Shown: positions 26,250-36,103, numbered from the stretch's first letter. The stretch: 52,446 nucleotides of DNA from Phycisphaerales bacterium UBA2402 (GCA_002343715.1 DDSA01000215.1:1-52446); one strand, 5' to 3'. Translations and numbers: made by a program. The notes: a model not told the origin generated them from the letters alone.

Positions 26250-29200
26250 TCATTTTTTCCAATCGGGGAATCGACCGGGTGTCCACGGTGCGCCGGCCGC
26301 CTCCATCTCCGTATTCAAGGCCGCGATGTCCGCATCGAGTTGCTTGACGAGCGGGAGGACCTTCTCGAACTCGGACGCCGCCGCGTCGAACTGCTCGCGT
26401 TGTGTGCCCGTCGGCGGCTGGGTGGAGTTGGCGAGCGACCCGATGATCGGGTACAGACGCTCGGCGATGCCCGGCCCTCGGGCCACCATGCGGCGGTCGG
26501 CCGTGCGGTCGCCATCGAAGGCGGCTTGCAGTTCCTTGACGCGGAGACGAAGTTCATCGATGCGCTTGAAGACTTCCGACGATACGGAAGGGGTGTCGGA
26601 CGCCGCTTTGCGGAGCAGCGTCAGCCTGTTGTCAGCATCGCCGAGAAGCCGCTGCGTCCCGGATACGGCACGGAAGAGGGCCGCGACCCGACTCTCGAAC
26701 TCGTACTTCGCGGCGCGGGCCTCGCCGGTGGCGGCGAACGTCGCCGCGTTGAGGTCCACGATCTCGAACGAGGCCGACTCGCCCAGATCGGTCGTTACGC
26801 CGTCGATCAGCGTTGAGAGCCGAGCCGAATACGTGCCCGGGGGCGCGAGGGGGCCGTCCGAATCGAGGTCCCAGGGTGCCAACTCACCGCGCGAGAGGGA
26901 GGCCGGGCCGGACTCCGGCAGGCGCAGGTTCCAAGCGACGCGGTGAACTCCCTTATCCCGCGGCACGGTAAGCCGGCGAACAACTTTCTCCGAGGCGTCG
27001 CGTATGGTGAGCACGACCTGAGGTTCCTGCTCGCGATCTTCGGCTCGAAACTCGTCGAGTGTCGGGGACGTCCAGGTATCTTTTTTCTCCGCTTCCTTCC
27101 TTTTCTCCTTGCGGGACGTCGGTTTTTCCTTCAGGTGATACGTAATGACCGCGCCCACAGGTGGGTTCTTCGCGGCGTAGTAGGTTGCTCCGGCCCAGCC
27201 TCGTCCGTAGGTGCCGCCGAGTCGGCTCCGCTCCACGTAACTGAGGGCCGGCGCGATGGGGAAGATCCCCGCGGTCTTGTCGAACAACTCAGCCGTGGCG
27301 TGCCGCAGGGGGGTGTAATCGTCGAGGATGAAGAAGCCTCTGCCAAAGGTCGCCATGACCAGGTCGTTCTTCTCGCGCTGGATCTCGATGTCGCGCACCG
27401 CGATGGTGGGGAGTCCGGCGATCTTGATCCATTTCGCACCGCCGTCGAGCGTGTAATAGGCGGCGTACTCGGTGCCGACAAAGAGCAGGTCGGGGCGGGC
27501 GTGGTCTTCGGCGATGGTGTAGACGCAGTCCCGCTCGGGCAAGTCGCCCGCGATGCTCTTCCAGGTACGTCCCCGGTCAGTGCTCCGCAGCACGTAGGGC
27601 TTGAAGTCGCCCATCTTGTGGTTTTCGAAGGTGGCGTAGACGGTGTCCTTGTCGTGCCGCGAGGCCTCAAGATCGCTGACGTAGGTGAGGTCCGGCACGG
27701 TGGGGAAGTTCTCGATCGTGCGCCACGATTGTCCGCCGTCTTCGGTGACATGCACCAGCCCGTCATCGGTGCCGACATAGATCAGCCCCTCGACCAGCGG
27801 GGATTCGCTGAGCGCCACCGCGCTCCCCCAGATCGAGGTCGAGAGGTGTTTGCTGGGCACATCGGGCTTTTGTACCTTGCCAAAGACTTTGAGTTGGTTG
27901 CGGTCAAGACCCCGGGTCAGGTCCCCGCTGATGATGGTCCAGGAGTCCCCTCGATCATCGGATCGGAAGAGAAAGTTGCCGCCGTAGTACAGCCGCTTGT
28001 TGTTGTGGGGGCTGATGATGAGCGGGGTATCCCAGTTGAATACGAAGGGCTTGTCGCCCGGTTTTTCGCGCGGGCGGATGTCAACCTCCTCGCCGCTCCT
28101 GCGGTCGAAGCGGACCAGCCCGCCGTCCTGCGACTCGCTGTACACGATGTTGGGATCCGTGGGATCGATGGCCGGCTCGAAGCCGTCGCCGCCGGTGGTC
28201 ACGAACCAGTCCTCGTTGGTGATGCCCGCGCGGTCGGTGGTGCGCGATGGGCCGCCGATGGTGTTGTTGTCCTGAGTGCCGCCGTAGACGTAGTAGAACG
28301 GTTTGGAGTTATCCACGGCCACGCGGTAGAACTGCATGACAGGGAGGTTTGGACAGAATCGCCACGTCGCGGCCTTGTCGAATGACTCGTAGACTCCGCC
28401 GTCGCAGCCGGAAATGAGGTGGTCGGTGTTGGCCGGGTTGATCCACAGGGCGTGCTCGTCAACATGCTTGTCGCGCTGGCCGGCGCGACGGAAGGTAGCG
28501 CCGCCGTCGTCGCTGACCTGCAGAAACGTGTCAAGGGCGTACACACGATCAGGGTTCAGCGGGTCGGCCACCAGTTCGTTGTAGTATTGCGGGCTGCCGG
28601 TCATGTACGTGCTGCGTCTTTCCCAGGTTTCGCCGCGGTCACGAGAGCGGAACACCCCGCCGCCTTCGGGAGCCTCGACGATGGCGTAGAGGATGTCCGG
28701 GTTCGCGGGAGAAACGTCCATGCCGATGCGCCCCTTGTCGCCCGCGGGCAGACCGCTGGTCAGTTTGCGCCATGTCTTTCCCCCGTCGGTAGTCTTGTAG
28801 ATCGCCGACTCGGGGCCGCCGTTCACAAGCGTCCAGACGTGACGGCGCCGCATGTACGCCGTGGCGTACATGGTGTCGGGATCGCGAGGATCCATGTGAA
28901 CCTCGTTGATGCCTGTATCCTCGGAAACGTACAGCACCCGCTCCCACGTCTTGCCTCCGTTGTCGGTGCGGTAGAGCCCCCGGTCGCCGCCCGTGCTCCA
29001 GAGCGGCCCCATCGCCGCGACGAAGACCCGGTTCGTATCGCGCGGGTCGATGGCGAACATCCCGATGTGTGCGGAGTTCTTCAGACCCGTGTTGGTGAAA
29101 CTCTTTCCCCCATCGCGCGACACGTACACACCGTCACCCCACGAAACACTTCGCTGTGAGTTGTTCTCACCGGTGCCCACCCAGAGAACAGACGCGTTCC

Positions 29201-29534
29201 CCGGCTCGAGCGCCAGGCAGCCGATCGAGAATGATCCCTGTGTGTCGAAGATGGGAGTGAACGACACGCCCCCGTTGACGGTTTTCCAGACGCCTCCGCT
29301 CGCCACCGCCACATAGAACTCGCTGGGGCGAGCCGGGTTCACCGCCAGGTCGCCGACCCGGCCCGACATGATCGCGGGGCCCAAGCCGCGCGCGGCCAGT
29401 GATGAGAACGTGCCGGCATCCACCCGCAGATCAGTTGGCGTTTGACTCTCGGCAGGGAGTTGCGGAGTGGGAGATTGTGCAACGGAGGCTGACGAACAGA
29501 GCAAGATACACGAATGGATGAGGCATCGACGCAT
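26250..29534 (-). CDS. Large secreted BNR/sialidase-repeat beta-propeller protein
   Basis: A 1094-residue protein with a signal peptide (IHSCILLCSSASVAQ). The N-terminal two thirds are beta-propeller repeats of the BNR/VPS10 kind with repeated S/T-x-D-x-G-x-T-W boxes: TDNGGKTWER, TTDGGKTWRK, SRDRGETWER, SDDRGDSWTI, TEDGGQSWRT, STDRGRTWKS. A charged linker (SRKEKRKEAEKKD) leads to a beta-sandwich region and then a helical C-terminus, probably coiled coil. Such proteins are often named glycosyl hydrolase, but I see no sialidase catalytic set, so binding or scaffolding is as likely. The ATG at 29534 begins the signal peptide. A terminator separates it from the CHRD gene upstream. Confidence 0.9.
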   Translation of the reverse strand: MRRCLIHSCILLCSSASVAQSPTPQLPAESQTPTDLRVDAGTFSSLAARGLGPAIMSGRVGDLAVNPARPSEFYVAVASGGVWKTVNGGVSFTPIFDTQGSFSIGCLALEPGNASVLWVGTGENNSQRSVSWGDGVYVSRDGGKSFTNTGLKNSAHIGMFAIDPRDTNRVFVAAMGPLWSTGGDRGLYRTDNGGKTWERVLYVSEDTGINEVHMDPRDPDTMYATAYMRRRHVWTLVNGGPESAIYKTTDGGKTWRKLTSGLPAGDKGRIGMDVSPANPDILYAIVEAPEGGGVFRSRDRGETWERRSTYMTGSPQYYNELVADPLNPDRVYALDTFLQVSDDGGATFRRAGQRDKHVDEHALWINPANTDHLISGCDGGVYESFDKAATWRFCPNLPVMQFYRVAVDNSKPFYYVYGGTQDNNTIGGPSRTTDRAGITNEDWFVTTGGDGFEPAIDPTDPNIVYSESQDGGLVRFDRRSGEEVDIRPREKPGDKPFVFNWDTPLIISPHNNKRLYYGGNFLFRSDDRGDSWTIISGDLTRGLDRNQLKVFGKVQKPDVPSKHLSTSIWGSAVALSESPLVEGLIYVGTDDGLVHVTEDGGQSWRTIENFPTVPDLTYVSDLEASRHDKDTVYATFENHKMGDFKPYVLRSTDRGRTWKSIAGDLPERDCVYTIAEDHARPDLLFVGTEYAAYYTLDGGAKWIKIAGLPTIAVRDIEIQREKNDLVMATFGRGFFILDDYTPLRHATAELFDKTAGIFPIAPALSYVERSRLGGTYGRGWAGATYYAAKNPPVGAVITYHLKEKPTSRKEKRKEAEKKDTWTSPTLDEFRAEDREQEPQVVLTIRDASEKVVRRLTVPRDKGVHRVAWNLRLPESGPASLSRGELAPWDLDSDGPLAPPGTYSARLSTLIDGVTTDLGESASFEIVDLNAATFAATGEARAAKYEFESRVAALFRAVSGTQRLLGDADNRLTLLRKAASDTPSVSSEVFKRIDELRLRVKELQAAFDGDRTADRRMVARGPGIAERLYPIIGSLANSTQPPTGTQREQFDAAASEFEKVLPLVKQLDADIAALNTEMEAAGAPWTPGRFPDWKK

Positions 29535-29638
29535 GATCTGGTTCCTTGTACGGCGGCCCCAAGCATAGTGGGTAGTTGAACCGCGGTCGTAGACGATGCG
29601 GCGCTTGTACACACCGCAGCGGGCACAGCCGGAAAGTG

Positions 29639-29666
29639 AAAAACCCGCCCCGGAACGGGCGGGTTT
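29639..29666 (-). terminator. Rho-independent terminator after the CHRD gene
   Basis: On the minus strand a perfect 10-bp stem (arms 29657-29666 and 29641-29650) with a 6-nt loop is followed by a short T run. It lies about 25 nt past the stop of the CHRD gene. Confidence 0.85.
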
Positions 29667-29691
29667 GGGAAATCGTCTCTTGTTCCGGTGT

Positions 29692-30267
29692 TCAGCGGCG
29701 CCGACGCGCGGCACAGAGCGCGCCCAGACCGATCAGGCCCAACGTTCCAGGAGAGGGCACGAGGAAGCCTCGGATCTCGCCGCCCGGGAAGACGTTCGAG
29801 TGCACATTCACATAGGCGCGGCCCTGGTGAAGATAGAGCCAGAAGTCCGCCTCGGCCAGGCCGGTATTCCCTCCGCGGCTCGGCGCGTTGAGGAACGCGG
29901 CGTTGTAACTCGACGCGAGCGTCATATCGAATGTCATGTCGTACATGCCGCTCGTACCACCGTGCGGGAACCCCGGGAACGAAGGCGTTGGGGTCGCGAC
30001 ACCCACCGTGCCCGTGCCCGCGACCGCCGTCGGCGCATGGATGTGGCACGCGGTGACGTTGCCCACGAGACCGGAAAACTCGACCCGAACTCGCATCGTG
30101 TGGGCATCTCGGTCAATGTCAACGATGGCGAAACCGGTTCCCGGTGAGGCGTTCGGTGGAGCCTCGGAAGGACCGTCCAGAATCGCGGTGTACGTAATAA
30201 TCGCACCATTCGCCGATGCCGCTACCGCGGCCGTCGCCAAAAGCGCTCCAAATCCTTGCATCATCAT
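29692..30267 (-). CDS. Secreted CHRD-domain protein with PEP-CTERM-like anchor
   Basis: A 191-residue protein with signal peptide (LLATAAVAASANGA) and one CHRD (chordin-like) domain, recognisable by ITYTAILDGPSEAPPNASPGTG, the ACHIHAP motif and the closing VNVHSNVFPGGEIRGFL. The last 20 residues (VPSPGTLGLIG...AARRRR) form a PEP-CTERM-like sorting signal: short proline motif, hydrophobic helix, basic tail. This suggests processing by an exosortase-type system and surface placement. ATG codons at 30267, 30264 and 30261 follow a strong AGGAGG; I use the first. The frame is open upstream without signal-like sequence. Confidence 0.85.
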   Translation of the reverse strand: MMMQGFGALLATAAVAASANGAIITYTAILDGPSEAPPNASPGTGFAIVDIDRDAHTMRVRVEFSGLVGNVTACHIHAPTAVAGTGTVGVATPTPSFPGFPHGGTSGMYDMTFDMTLASSYNAAFLNAPSRGGNTGLAEADFWLYLHQGRAYVNVHSNVFPGGEIRGFLVPSPGTLGLIGLGALCAARRRR

Positions 30268-30410
30268 GTCTTCCTCCTCTGTGATAAAACCAGACACCGG
30301 CCGCGGAAACCGGCCGTAGGCCATGCTATCCCCTAGCGATCGAGGAGGCGGCCTCAGGTTGAGAATTATGAAGCACGAACAACATGCGAACAAAATGCGG
30401 TTACACGGCG

Positions 30411-31100
30411 TCAATCGCAGTGCCCGTGCTCCCATTCATCAAAGAACTCGGCCACGTCAGCACCATCGATGCCACCGTCCCCATTGACATCGGCGTGTGC
30501 GTGGCCGACTTCCCATTCAAGAAAAAAAGCGTGTACATCCTCGCCATCGACACCGCCATCACGATTGAAGTCGGCGATGCAACCCGCATCAATCGTGAAC
30601 TCCATGGAGAAGAGTTCGCTGGGCATATGGATGTGGTTCGCGTCGACGAAGCGGAAGGTCGCGGTGAACACATCACCCCTGTGACCGCCCGGGATGTGAA
30701 AGACCGGGTGGTAGTCAAAGAAGGGAGAGCCGAAGACCATCGAGTCACCTACTCCCATGACATGTATACCGTCACGCACAAGCAGGCCGGGGTCGATGGC
30801 CACGAGTTGTGCGCGGATATCTGATTGAGGGCTGAGTTCGTGCAGATCCCCGTGCGGATCGTGCAACTCCACGGAATGGAACCCGATCAGCCCTGTCGCA
30901 TGCCCAAGAAGACCGGGGAAGATCGATGCTTCCAAAGCGATGGTTCCGTGCCCGTGGTAATGCACCACCAGTTGTCCGTTTGTGCGCCGACCGATCTCGA
31001 CCTCGTCGTGCGCAACCGCGCCCGATGCGCCGATGAGCACCAGAAAAGCCGGGGCGACTCGATTGATCAAAGTCCACCTCGCGCTTCGGTTCGGTTTCAT
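30411..31100 (-). CDS. Secreted His-rich protein with tandem dockerin-like tail
   Basis: A 229-residue exported protein: signal peptide (PAFLVLIGASGAVA), a beta-rich domain unusually rich in His (VVHYHGHG, HDPHGDLHE, DANHIHMP), then a dockerin-like tail. The tail reads CIADFNRDGGVDGEDV...DVNGDGGIDGADV and ends HGHCD, so two Cys bracket the two calcium loops. The histidines suggest metal binding, which is inference. ATG at 31100 starts the signal peptide. It diverges from the cytochrome/propeller gene. Confidence 0.82.
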   Translation of the reverse strand: MKPNRSARWTLINRVAPAFLVLIGASGAVAHDEVEIGRRTNGQLVVHYHGHGTIALEASIFPGLLGHATGLIGFHSVELHDPHGDLHELSPQSDIRAQLVAIDPGLLVRDGIHVMGVGDSMVFGSPFFDYHPVFHIPGGHRGDVFTATFRFVDANHIHMPSELFSMEFTIDAGCIADFNRDGGVDGEDVHAFFLEWEVGHAHADVNGDGGIDGADVAEFFDEWEHGHCD

Positions 31101-31461
31101 GACGAACTCTAGCCACGAAGTGTGATACGACATCAACGCGATTGTTTGACGCTGTCACCCCGGGGTGCATGCGTATTCAGGCCGTGGCATCGGGCAGGGC
31201 TCATCCTTTTTCTCCACCCGGCACGACGGCCCCGGCAACCATCCCCGCGATGTCATTCACAACAGGCGAAACTCGCCGATTCATCAAGAATTTAGTTGCA
31301 GATCCGCCGCAAGTCTGTACACTGAGCAGTCTGCGACATCTATCTTCAGCAGTTCTGCAACCCGACCCTGCGGTTTCGGAACAACCAAGACCTCGATACT
31401 GCCTGTTCGCCCGCCTGCCGGCATCGATCTCATACTTGTATTACCTGACACCGGAGCCATC
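31101..31461. promoter_or_regulatory. Divergent intergenic region with possible promoter
   Basis: About 360 bases between two divergent genes for dockerin-tailed exported proteins. TTGCAG at 31296-31301 and TACACT at 31318-31323, 16 nt apart, may form a promoter for the downstream plus-strand gene with a leader of about 130 nt. The frame of that gene is open through much of the region but does not look coded. GGAG at 31453-31456 is the likely ribosome binding site. Confidence 0.35.
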
Positions 31462-34407
31462 GTGAAGAACCGCCCCGAAGCCGTATTCTCGCTCGTATTG
31501 CTGGCGGCCGCCGCCGGCGTGACGATCGCGCTCACGAACCCCGAGGGCGGAACCTATCAGCCCCGCCCCGCGCCGAATTTTGTCAACTGGGAGTCGCCTC
31601 ATGTTTCTCCGATCGACATAACCCCCGACGGCTCCATGCTCCTGGTGGTCAACACCGCGGACAACAGGCTCGAGATCTTCGCGCTTTCTGCGGGTGGTCC
31701 CTCACTTGTCGCCGAAGTACCCGTAGGACTCGATCCGGTTTCCGTGCGTGCCCGCACCAATACCGAGGCTTGGGTCGTCAACCACATCTCCGACAGTGTC
31801 TCGATCATTAATCTGACAACCATGAATGTCGTGAGGACGCTGCGCACGGCGGATGAGCCGTGCGATGTTGTCTTTGCCGGATCGCCGCAGCGAGCGTTTG
31901 TATCCTGCTCGCAGGTCAACACGATTCAGGTATTCGACCCCGCCAACCTCAGCGCCGCGCCCGTTTCCGTCCCCATCGATGCTGAGGATCCCCGTGCCCT
32001 CGCTGTCAGCCCCGATGGCTCCACGGTCTACGCCGCGGTCTTCGAGTCCGGCAACCGGTCCACCATCGTCGCGGGCGGTTCAAGCGGACCCGGCGTGATC
32101 GGTTTTCCGCCCAACGCCGTGGGTCACCCGTCATCACCCTATGGAACGCGCAACCCGCCTCCGAACGCCGGGAAAAACTTCGAGCCGCCGCAGAGAGCGG
32201 GCAACCCCACCCCGCCACGCGTCGGTCAGATCGTCAAGCAGAACTCGTTCGGTCTATGGCTCGATGACAACAACGCGAACTGGTCGTCGATGGTCAGCGG
32301 CGCTCAGGCATCACTCTCAGGCCGTCCGGTAGGCTGGAACCTGCCCGACCGCGACCTCGCCGTCATCAACACCTCGTCGCTCAGCGTGAACTATGCCACC
32401 GGTCTCATGAACCTGTGCATGACGGTGGGGGTGAACCCGGCGACGGGGCGGATCTACGTGGTAGGTACCGACGCGACCAACGAGGTGCGGTTCGAACCCG
32501 TTCTCAACGGCAAGTTCCTCCGCGTGAATCTCGCATCGGTCAATCCTGCTTCGCTCGCCAAGTCCGTGGTTGACCTGAACACCCATCTGGATTACTCCGA
32601 GTCGACATTGCCGCAGACCGAGCGTGACAAGTCCATCGGCGACCCTCGCGCGATGGCCTGGAACGCGGCGGGAACGAAGGGGTATATCGTCGGCATGGGC
32701 AGCAATAACGTCATTGTTGTTGATGTCAACGGCGCTCGGGCCGGTCTCACCGACACGATCGAAGTGGGGGAGGGGCCGACCGGCATCTGCCTGGATGAGG
32801 CCCGCGGCGTGATGTACGTCCTGAACCGCTTTGCCGCCTCCATCAGCGTCGTCAGTCTCTCGACGGAGATGCAGACCGCCGTTGTTCCGTTCTACGATCC
32901 TACCCCCGCGGCCATCAAAGCGGGCCGCAAGCATTTGTACGACACCCACAAGAACTCGGGCCTCGGGCATATTGCCTGCGCCAGTTGCCACGTAGATGCC
33001 CGCATGGATCGTCTCGCATGGGACTTGGGCGACCCTTCGGGAGTCGTCGAGCCGCTCACGGGCCTCAACCGCGGCTTCGGCGTCCCGGGTCTAGAGCCGA
33101 ACACGACATCGCCCGCGTTTGCGCCGTTCCACCCCATGAAAGGTCCGATGACCACGCAGACGCTGCAGGACATCATCGGCCACGAGCCGCACCACTGGCG
33201 GGGCGACCGCACCGGTATCGAGCACTTCAACGGCGCGTTCATCGGCCTTCAAGGGGATGACGACAACCTCACGGCGCAGGAGATGCAGGAGTTTGAGGAT
33301 TACCTCGCCACGATCTACTTCGGGCCGAACCCTTTCCGCAACTTCGACAACTCGCTTCCCACCAGCCTTCCGCTGCCCGGCCACTTCCGCACGGGTCGGT
33401 TCGGCAATGCCGGTCAACCCCTGCCCAACGGCAACGCTCGCAACGGTCAGATTCTTTACACGGGGACTTCGGGCCGGCGCCTCGACAACAACGCGTTTAC
33501 CTGCGTCGCGTGCCACACGCTCCCCACCGGCATGGGGCCGGATATGACCCTTGTCGGCAGTGTCTTTCAGCCCATCCCGCCCGGGCCGATGGGAGAGAGG
33601 CATCTGGGTGTCGTTTCTGTTGACGGATCAACCCAGACCACCATCAAGGTGCCTCAGACACGCAACATGGGCGAGAAGTCAGGGTGCAACTTCACCAAGA
33701 CGAGCAACAACGCGGGCTTCGGTTATCTCCACGATGGATCGGTTGATTCACTCGAGCGCTTCATTGCCGAGCCGGTGTTTGGCGTTCAGAACGATCAGGA
33801 AGTCGCCGATCTTGTTGCCTTTGTACTTTGCATCCCCGGCGGGGATCTTCCGAACGGCAGCGTGAACAACCCGCAGTTTCCCCCCGGGCCGCCGAGCCAG
33901 GAGACCCACGCCGCCGTCGGCCAGCAGACCACGCTCGTCTCCGCCGCGACCCCCGAGCCGGGCCAGTTGACGCTGATCTCGAACATGATCGCAGTGGCCA
34001 ACACCAACAAAGTCGGCCTGATCGTCAAAGGAATCTACGAGGGCCGACGCCGGGGGTTTGTCTATCTGGGGGGTGGTCAGTTCCAATCTGATCGCGCTGG
34101 TGAGTTTGTTTCCACCGCAACGCTGCAAGCCGCGGCGGCGCCCGGCAGTGAACTGACCTATACCGTCGTTTTCAAAGGCACCGAGACCCGGCTCGGAATC
34201 GATCGCGACCTCGACGGCACGTTCGATGGCGATGTTCCTTGCTTCGCCGATTTCAATCAGGACGGCGGCATCGATGGGAGCGATGTCGAGGCATTCTTCC
34301 TCGCGTGGGAGTCGGCAGAGTCGAGCGCCGATGTCAATCAGGATGGAGGCATCGACGGGGGCGATGTCGAGACGTTCTTCACCGCGTGGGAGGCCGGTGA
34401 ATGTTGA
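31462..34407 (+). CDS. Secreted beta-propeller/diheme cytochrome c with dockerin-like tail
   Basis: A 981-residue exported protein. A signal peptide (AVFSLVLLAAAAGVTIAL) is followed by a YVTN-type beta-propeller (PIDITPDGSMLLVVNTADN, DPRALAVSPDGSTVYAAV, EGPTGICLDEARGVMYVLNR). A cytochrome c region then has two CxxCH sites, CASCH at 506-510 and CVACH at 681-685, spaced like diheme peroxidase/MauG-type proteins. The tail (CFADFNQDGGIDGSDV...DVNQDGGIDGGDV, final Cys) matches the other dockerin-like tails here. The GTG at 31462 has GGAG upstream and begins the signal peptide. Expected location is cell surface or periplasm, role electron transfer or peroxidase-like. The three-part architecture is unusual. 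Confidence 0.88.
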   Translation: MKNRPEAVFSLVLLAAAAGVTIALTNPEGGTYQPRPAPNFVNWESPHVSPIDITPDGSMLLVVNTADNRLEIFALSAGGPSLVAEVPVGLDPVSVRARTNTEAWVVNHISDSVSIINLTTMNVVRTLRTADEPCDVVFAGSPQRAFVSCSQVNTIQVFDPANLSAAPVSVPIDAEDPRALAVSPDGSTVYAAVFESGNRSTIVAGGSSGPGVIGFPPNAVGHPSSPYGTRNPPPNAGKNFEPPQRAGNPTPPRVGQIVKQNSFGLWLDDNNANWSSMVSGAQASLSGRPVGWNLPDRDLAVINTSSLSVNYATGLMNLCMTVGVNPATGRIYVVGTDATNEVRFEPVLNGKFLRVNLASVNPASLAKSVVDLNTHLDYSESTLPQTERDKSIGDPRAMAWNAAGTKGYIVGMGSNNVIVVDVNGARAGLTDTIEVGEGPTGICLDEARGVMYVLNRFAASISVVSLSTEMQTAVVPFYDPTPAAIKAGRKHLYDTHKNSGLGHIACASCHVDARMDRLAWDLGDPSGVVEPLTGLNRGFGVPGLEPNTTSPAFAPFHPMKGPMTTQTLQDIIGHEPHHWRGDRTGIEHFNGAFIGLQGDDDNLTAQEMQEFEDYLATIYFGPNPFRNFDNSLPTSLPLPGHFRTGRFGNAGQPLPNGNARNGQILYTGTSGRRLDNNAFTCVACHTLPTGMGPDMTLVGSVFQPIPPGPMGERHLGVVSVDGSTQTTIKVPQTRNMGEKSGCNFTKTSNNAGFGYLHDGSVDSLERFIAEPVFGVQNDQEVADLVAFVLCIPGGDLPNGSVNNPQFPPGPPSQETHAAVGQQTTLVSAATPEPGQLTLISNMIAVANTNKVGLIVKGIYEGRRRGFVYLGGGQFQSDRAGEFVSTATLQAAAAPGSELTYTVVFKGTETRLGIDRDLDGTFDGDVPCFADFNQDGGIDGSDVEAFFLAWESAESSADVNQDGGIDGGDVETFFTAWEAGEC

Positions 34408-34651
34408 TGGAACAGCCATGACACTTCGATCAGACCTGTGCCTTCAGCGCCGGAGTGCGTGCGGCCCGCGCGTCATGGCCGTGAGACCAGCGAGCGTCAA
34501 GCGTGAAGCGAGATCGGTCGGCCGTGCTGCGAGTCGATCGTGTTGTTCTTTCGAAGGTGGGTTCACACAGCACGCGATCACGAGAGCCGCGTGAAGCACC
34601 GGAACGAGCCGGGATGGATTGATCTCAACTCGGTCCAAGAATGAGCGAGAC

Positions 34652-35641
34652 ATGCGATTCTCACAGGCAACAGCCCGCCTTGCTCTGCCGCTGATCCTCG
34701 GCTGGATCGTGCCGGCCTGCACTGTTCCTCCGCGCGCTGCCGCTCCTGATATCGAATCCGGAGCGGTGCGGGAAGGCTTCTTCCGATACCCGGTTGTGTA
34801 TCTTCACATCTTTGCGGTGAACGAAGCCGTGATCCCGCCCGATGCTCTCGGCCGCTCGGTCGCCACGATCGAGCGGCACCTCGGCCGCAGGGTCGAGGTC
34901 ATCGATCACGGCTCCGAGCAAGTCCCAATGACGGTGGACAACGAACTCGCCCGCGTGCCTGTCTTACCGCCGCGCGATACAAGCGGTCGCGACATCGCCG
35001 CGGCCGACATGCCCTTGTTGTTCGACAAGCCGCTTCGGGGGCTGCTCGGCGCGGCCGCGGTCGGCCACAGAATGCTCAGTACAGGCAGTCCGGAGCCGAT
35101 CATCCGTCCCATCATCGAAGAGAATGTGATCATCGTCGTAGCCCTTCCCGGCCCCTCCGGCGGTGTCGGCGTAACCGGCTATGCGAGCGTCGTGCCGGTG
35201 CGCACCCCAAAGGAACTTCGGACCGGAATTGTGTTTCTGAATGCGAGCGTCATTCATCGCCGTTCCAGTTGGCTTGTGAGCAAATCCAGGCTCTATGAAT
35301 GGACCCTGACCCACGAACTCGGTCATGTTCTCGGCGTTCCCGCCTCGAACTCCCACATCTGGGCCGTGCCCGGCCTCGGACCCCACTGCACGCACCCCGA
35401 GTGTGTGATGTACACCGGGCTTGATTGGCGGGTGGTGCTGTCAGGAGTTCTGAACGGCTGGCCGCTCGATTTTTGCGACGGGTGCGCATCAGAGCTTCGA
35501 TCGGTACGAGAACGATGGGTCAGTTCATCAACTTCAGCTTGTACCAAGTTCACGCCACACGGCCGCTCACTTGTTTTGTCACACACAGGCCGTACCCCGG
35601 CTGGGTCTGGAAGGGAAGAACCCGATGGCCGTGACGAGTAG
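34652..35641 (+). CDS. Predicted metzincin-type zinc metalloprotease, lipoprotein
   Basis: A 329-residue protein with a lipoprotein signal (lipobox VPAC, Cys23). The zinc motif is HELGHVLG (His221, Glu222, His225). The third ligand is displaced: instead of G-x-x-H there is an insertion of about 17 residues before GPHCTHPECVM, which gives the HC-x4-C-x-M block and Met-turn of archaemetzincins. A late CDGC completes the structural zinc pattern. This suggests an archaemetzincin-like peptidase on the cell surface. The start at 34652 puts the lipobox correctly. The last 40 residues are polar and probably disordered. Confidence 0.78.
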   Translation: MRFSQATARLALPLILGWIVPACTVPPRAAAPDIESGAVREGFFRYPVVYLHIFAVNEAVIPPDALGRSVATIERHLGRRVEVIDHGSEQVPMTVDNELARVPVLPPRDTSGRDIAAADMPLLFDKPLRGLLGAAAVGHRMLSTGSPEPIIRPIIEENVIIVVALPGPSGGVGVTGYASVVPVRTPKELRTGIVFLNASVIHRRSSWLVSKSRLYEWTLTHELGHVLGVPASNSHIWAVPGLGPHCTHPECVMYTGLDWRVVLSGVLNGWPLDFCDGCASELRSVRERWVSSSTSACTKFTPHGRSLVLSHTGRTPAGSGREEPDGRDE

Positions 35642-35727
35642 CCGTCTGTTGGACAACTGCCTATCATTGCGGCCCTACCGGAACCGCTTCCGGGGTTGTT
35701 TTGTCTATAGATTCTGGAGATCACAGC

Positions 35728-36078
35728 GTGGTTCGCATTCGGATGCAGCGTTATGGCCGTCGAAACCGTCCTTTTTACCGCATCGCCGCGGTCGAGAAGC
35801 GTGCGCGTCGTGACGGCCCCGTGATCGAGAATCTGGGATGGTACAACCCACTCTCAGCAGATGCCGCGAAGCAAATCGAGATCAATGAGGACCGTGTCAA
35901 GTACTGGCTCAGCAAAGGCGCCCAGCCATCTGATACGGTGCGCGATTTCTTGGCGAAGCGTAGTTTGGTTGATGTTAAGGCTTGGGAAGCCGATCGTGAA
36001 CATGATCGCAAGGTCGTGGCGGCCAATAAGGCAAAGGCCCAAGCCGCGGCTGAAAAGACCGAAGACAAGAAGGCCTGA
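35728..36078 (+). CDS. rpsP: 30S ribosomal protein S16
   Basis: A 116-residue S16, somewhat longer than usual because of an Ala/Lys-rich C-terminal tail. The N-terminus VRIRMQRYGRRNRPFYRIAA and the ENLGWYNP segment are diagnostic. The GTG at 35728 follows GGAG (35716-35719) and matches family N-termini. In many bacteria rpsP sits with rimM, trmD, rplS and ffh; here it is alone, with ffh 5 kb away. A terminator follows. Confidence 0.96.
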   Translation: MVRIRMQRYGRRNRPFYRIAAVEKRARRDGPVIENLGWYNPLSADAAKQIEINEDRVKYWLSKGAQPSDTVRDFLAKRSLVDVKAWEADREHDRKVVAANKAKAQAAAEKTEDKKA

Positions 36079-36103
36079 CTTCAACTTCGGTACACAGAGA
36101 TTC

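Noticed and set aside
26943..28385. Long plus-strand open frame opposite the BNR protein
   Set aside because: Antisense shadow of a clear repeat protein in GC-rich DNA; no recognisable motifs.
30296..30316. CGGCCG hairpin upstream of the CHRD gene as a terminator
   Set aside because: Only 6 bp and no T run on either strand.
31165..31461. N-terminal extension of the cytochrome/propeller protein
   Set aside because: The extension lacks a signal-like start; the signal peptide begins at GTG 31462 with GGAG upstream.
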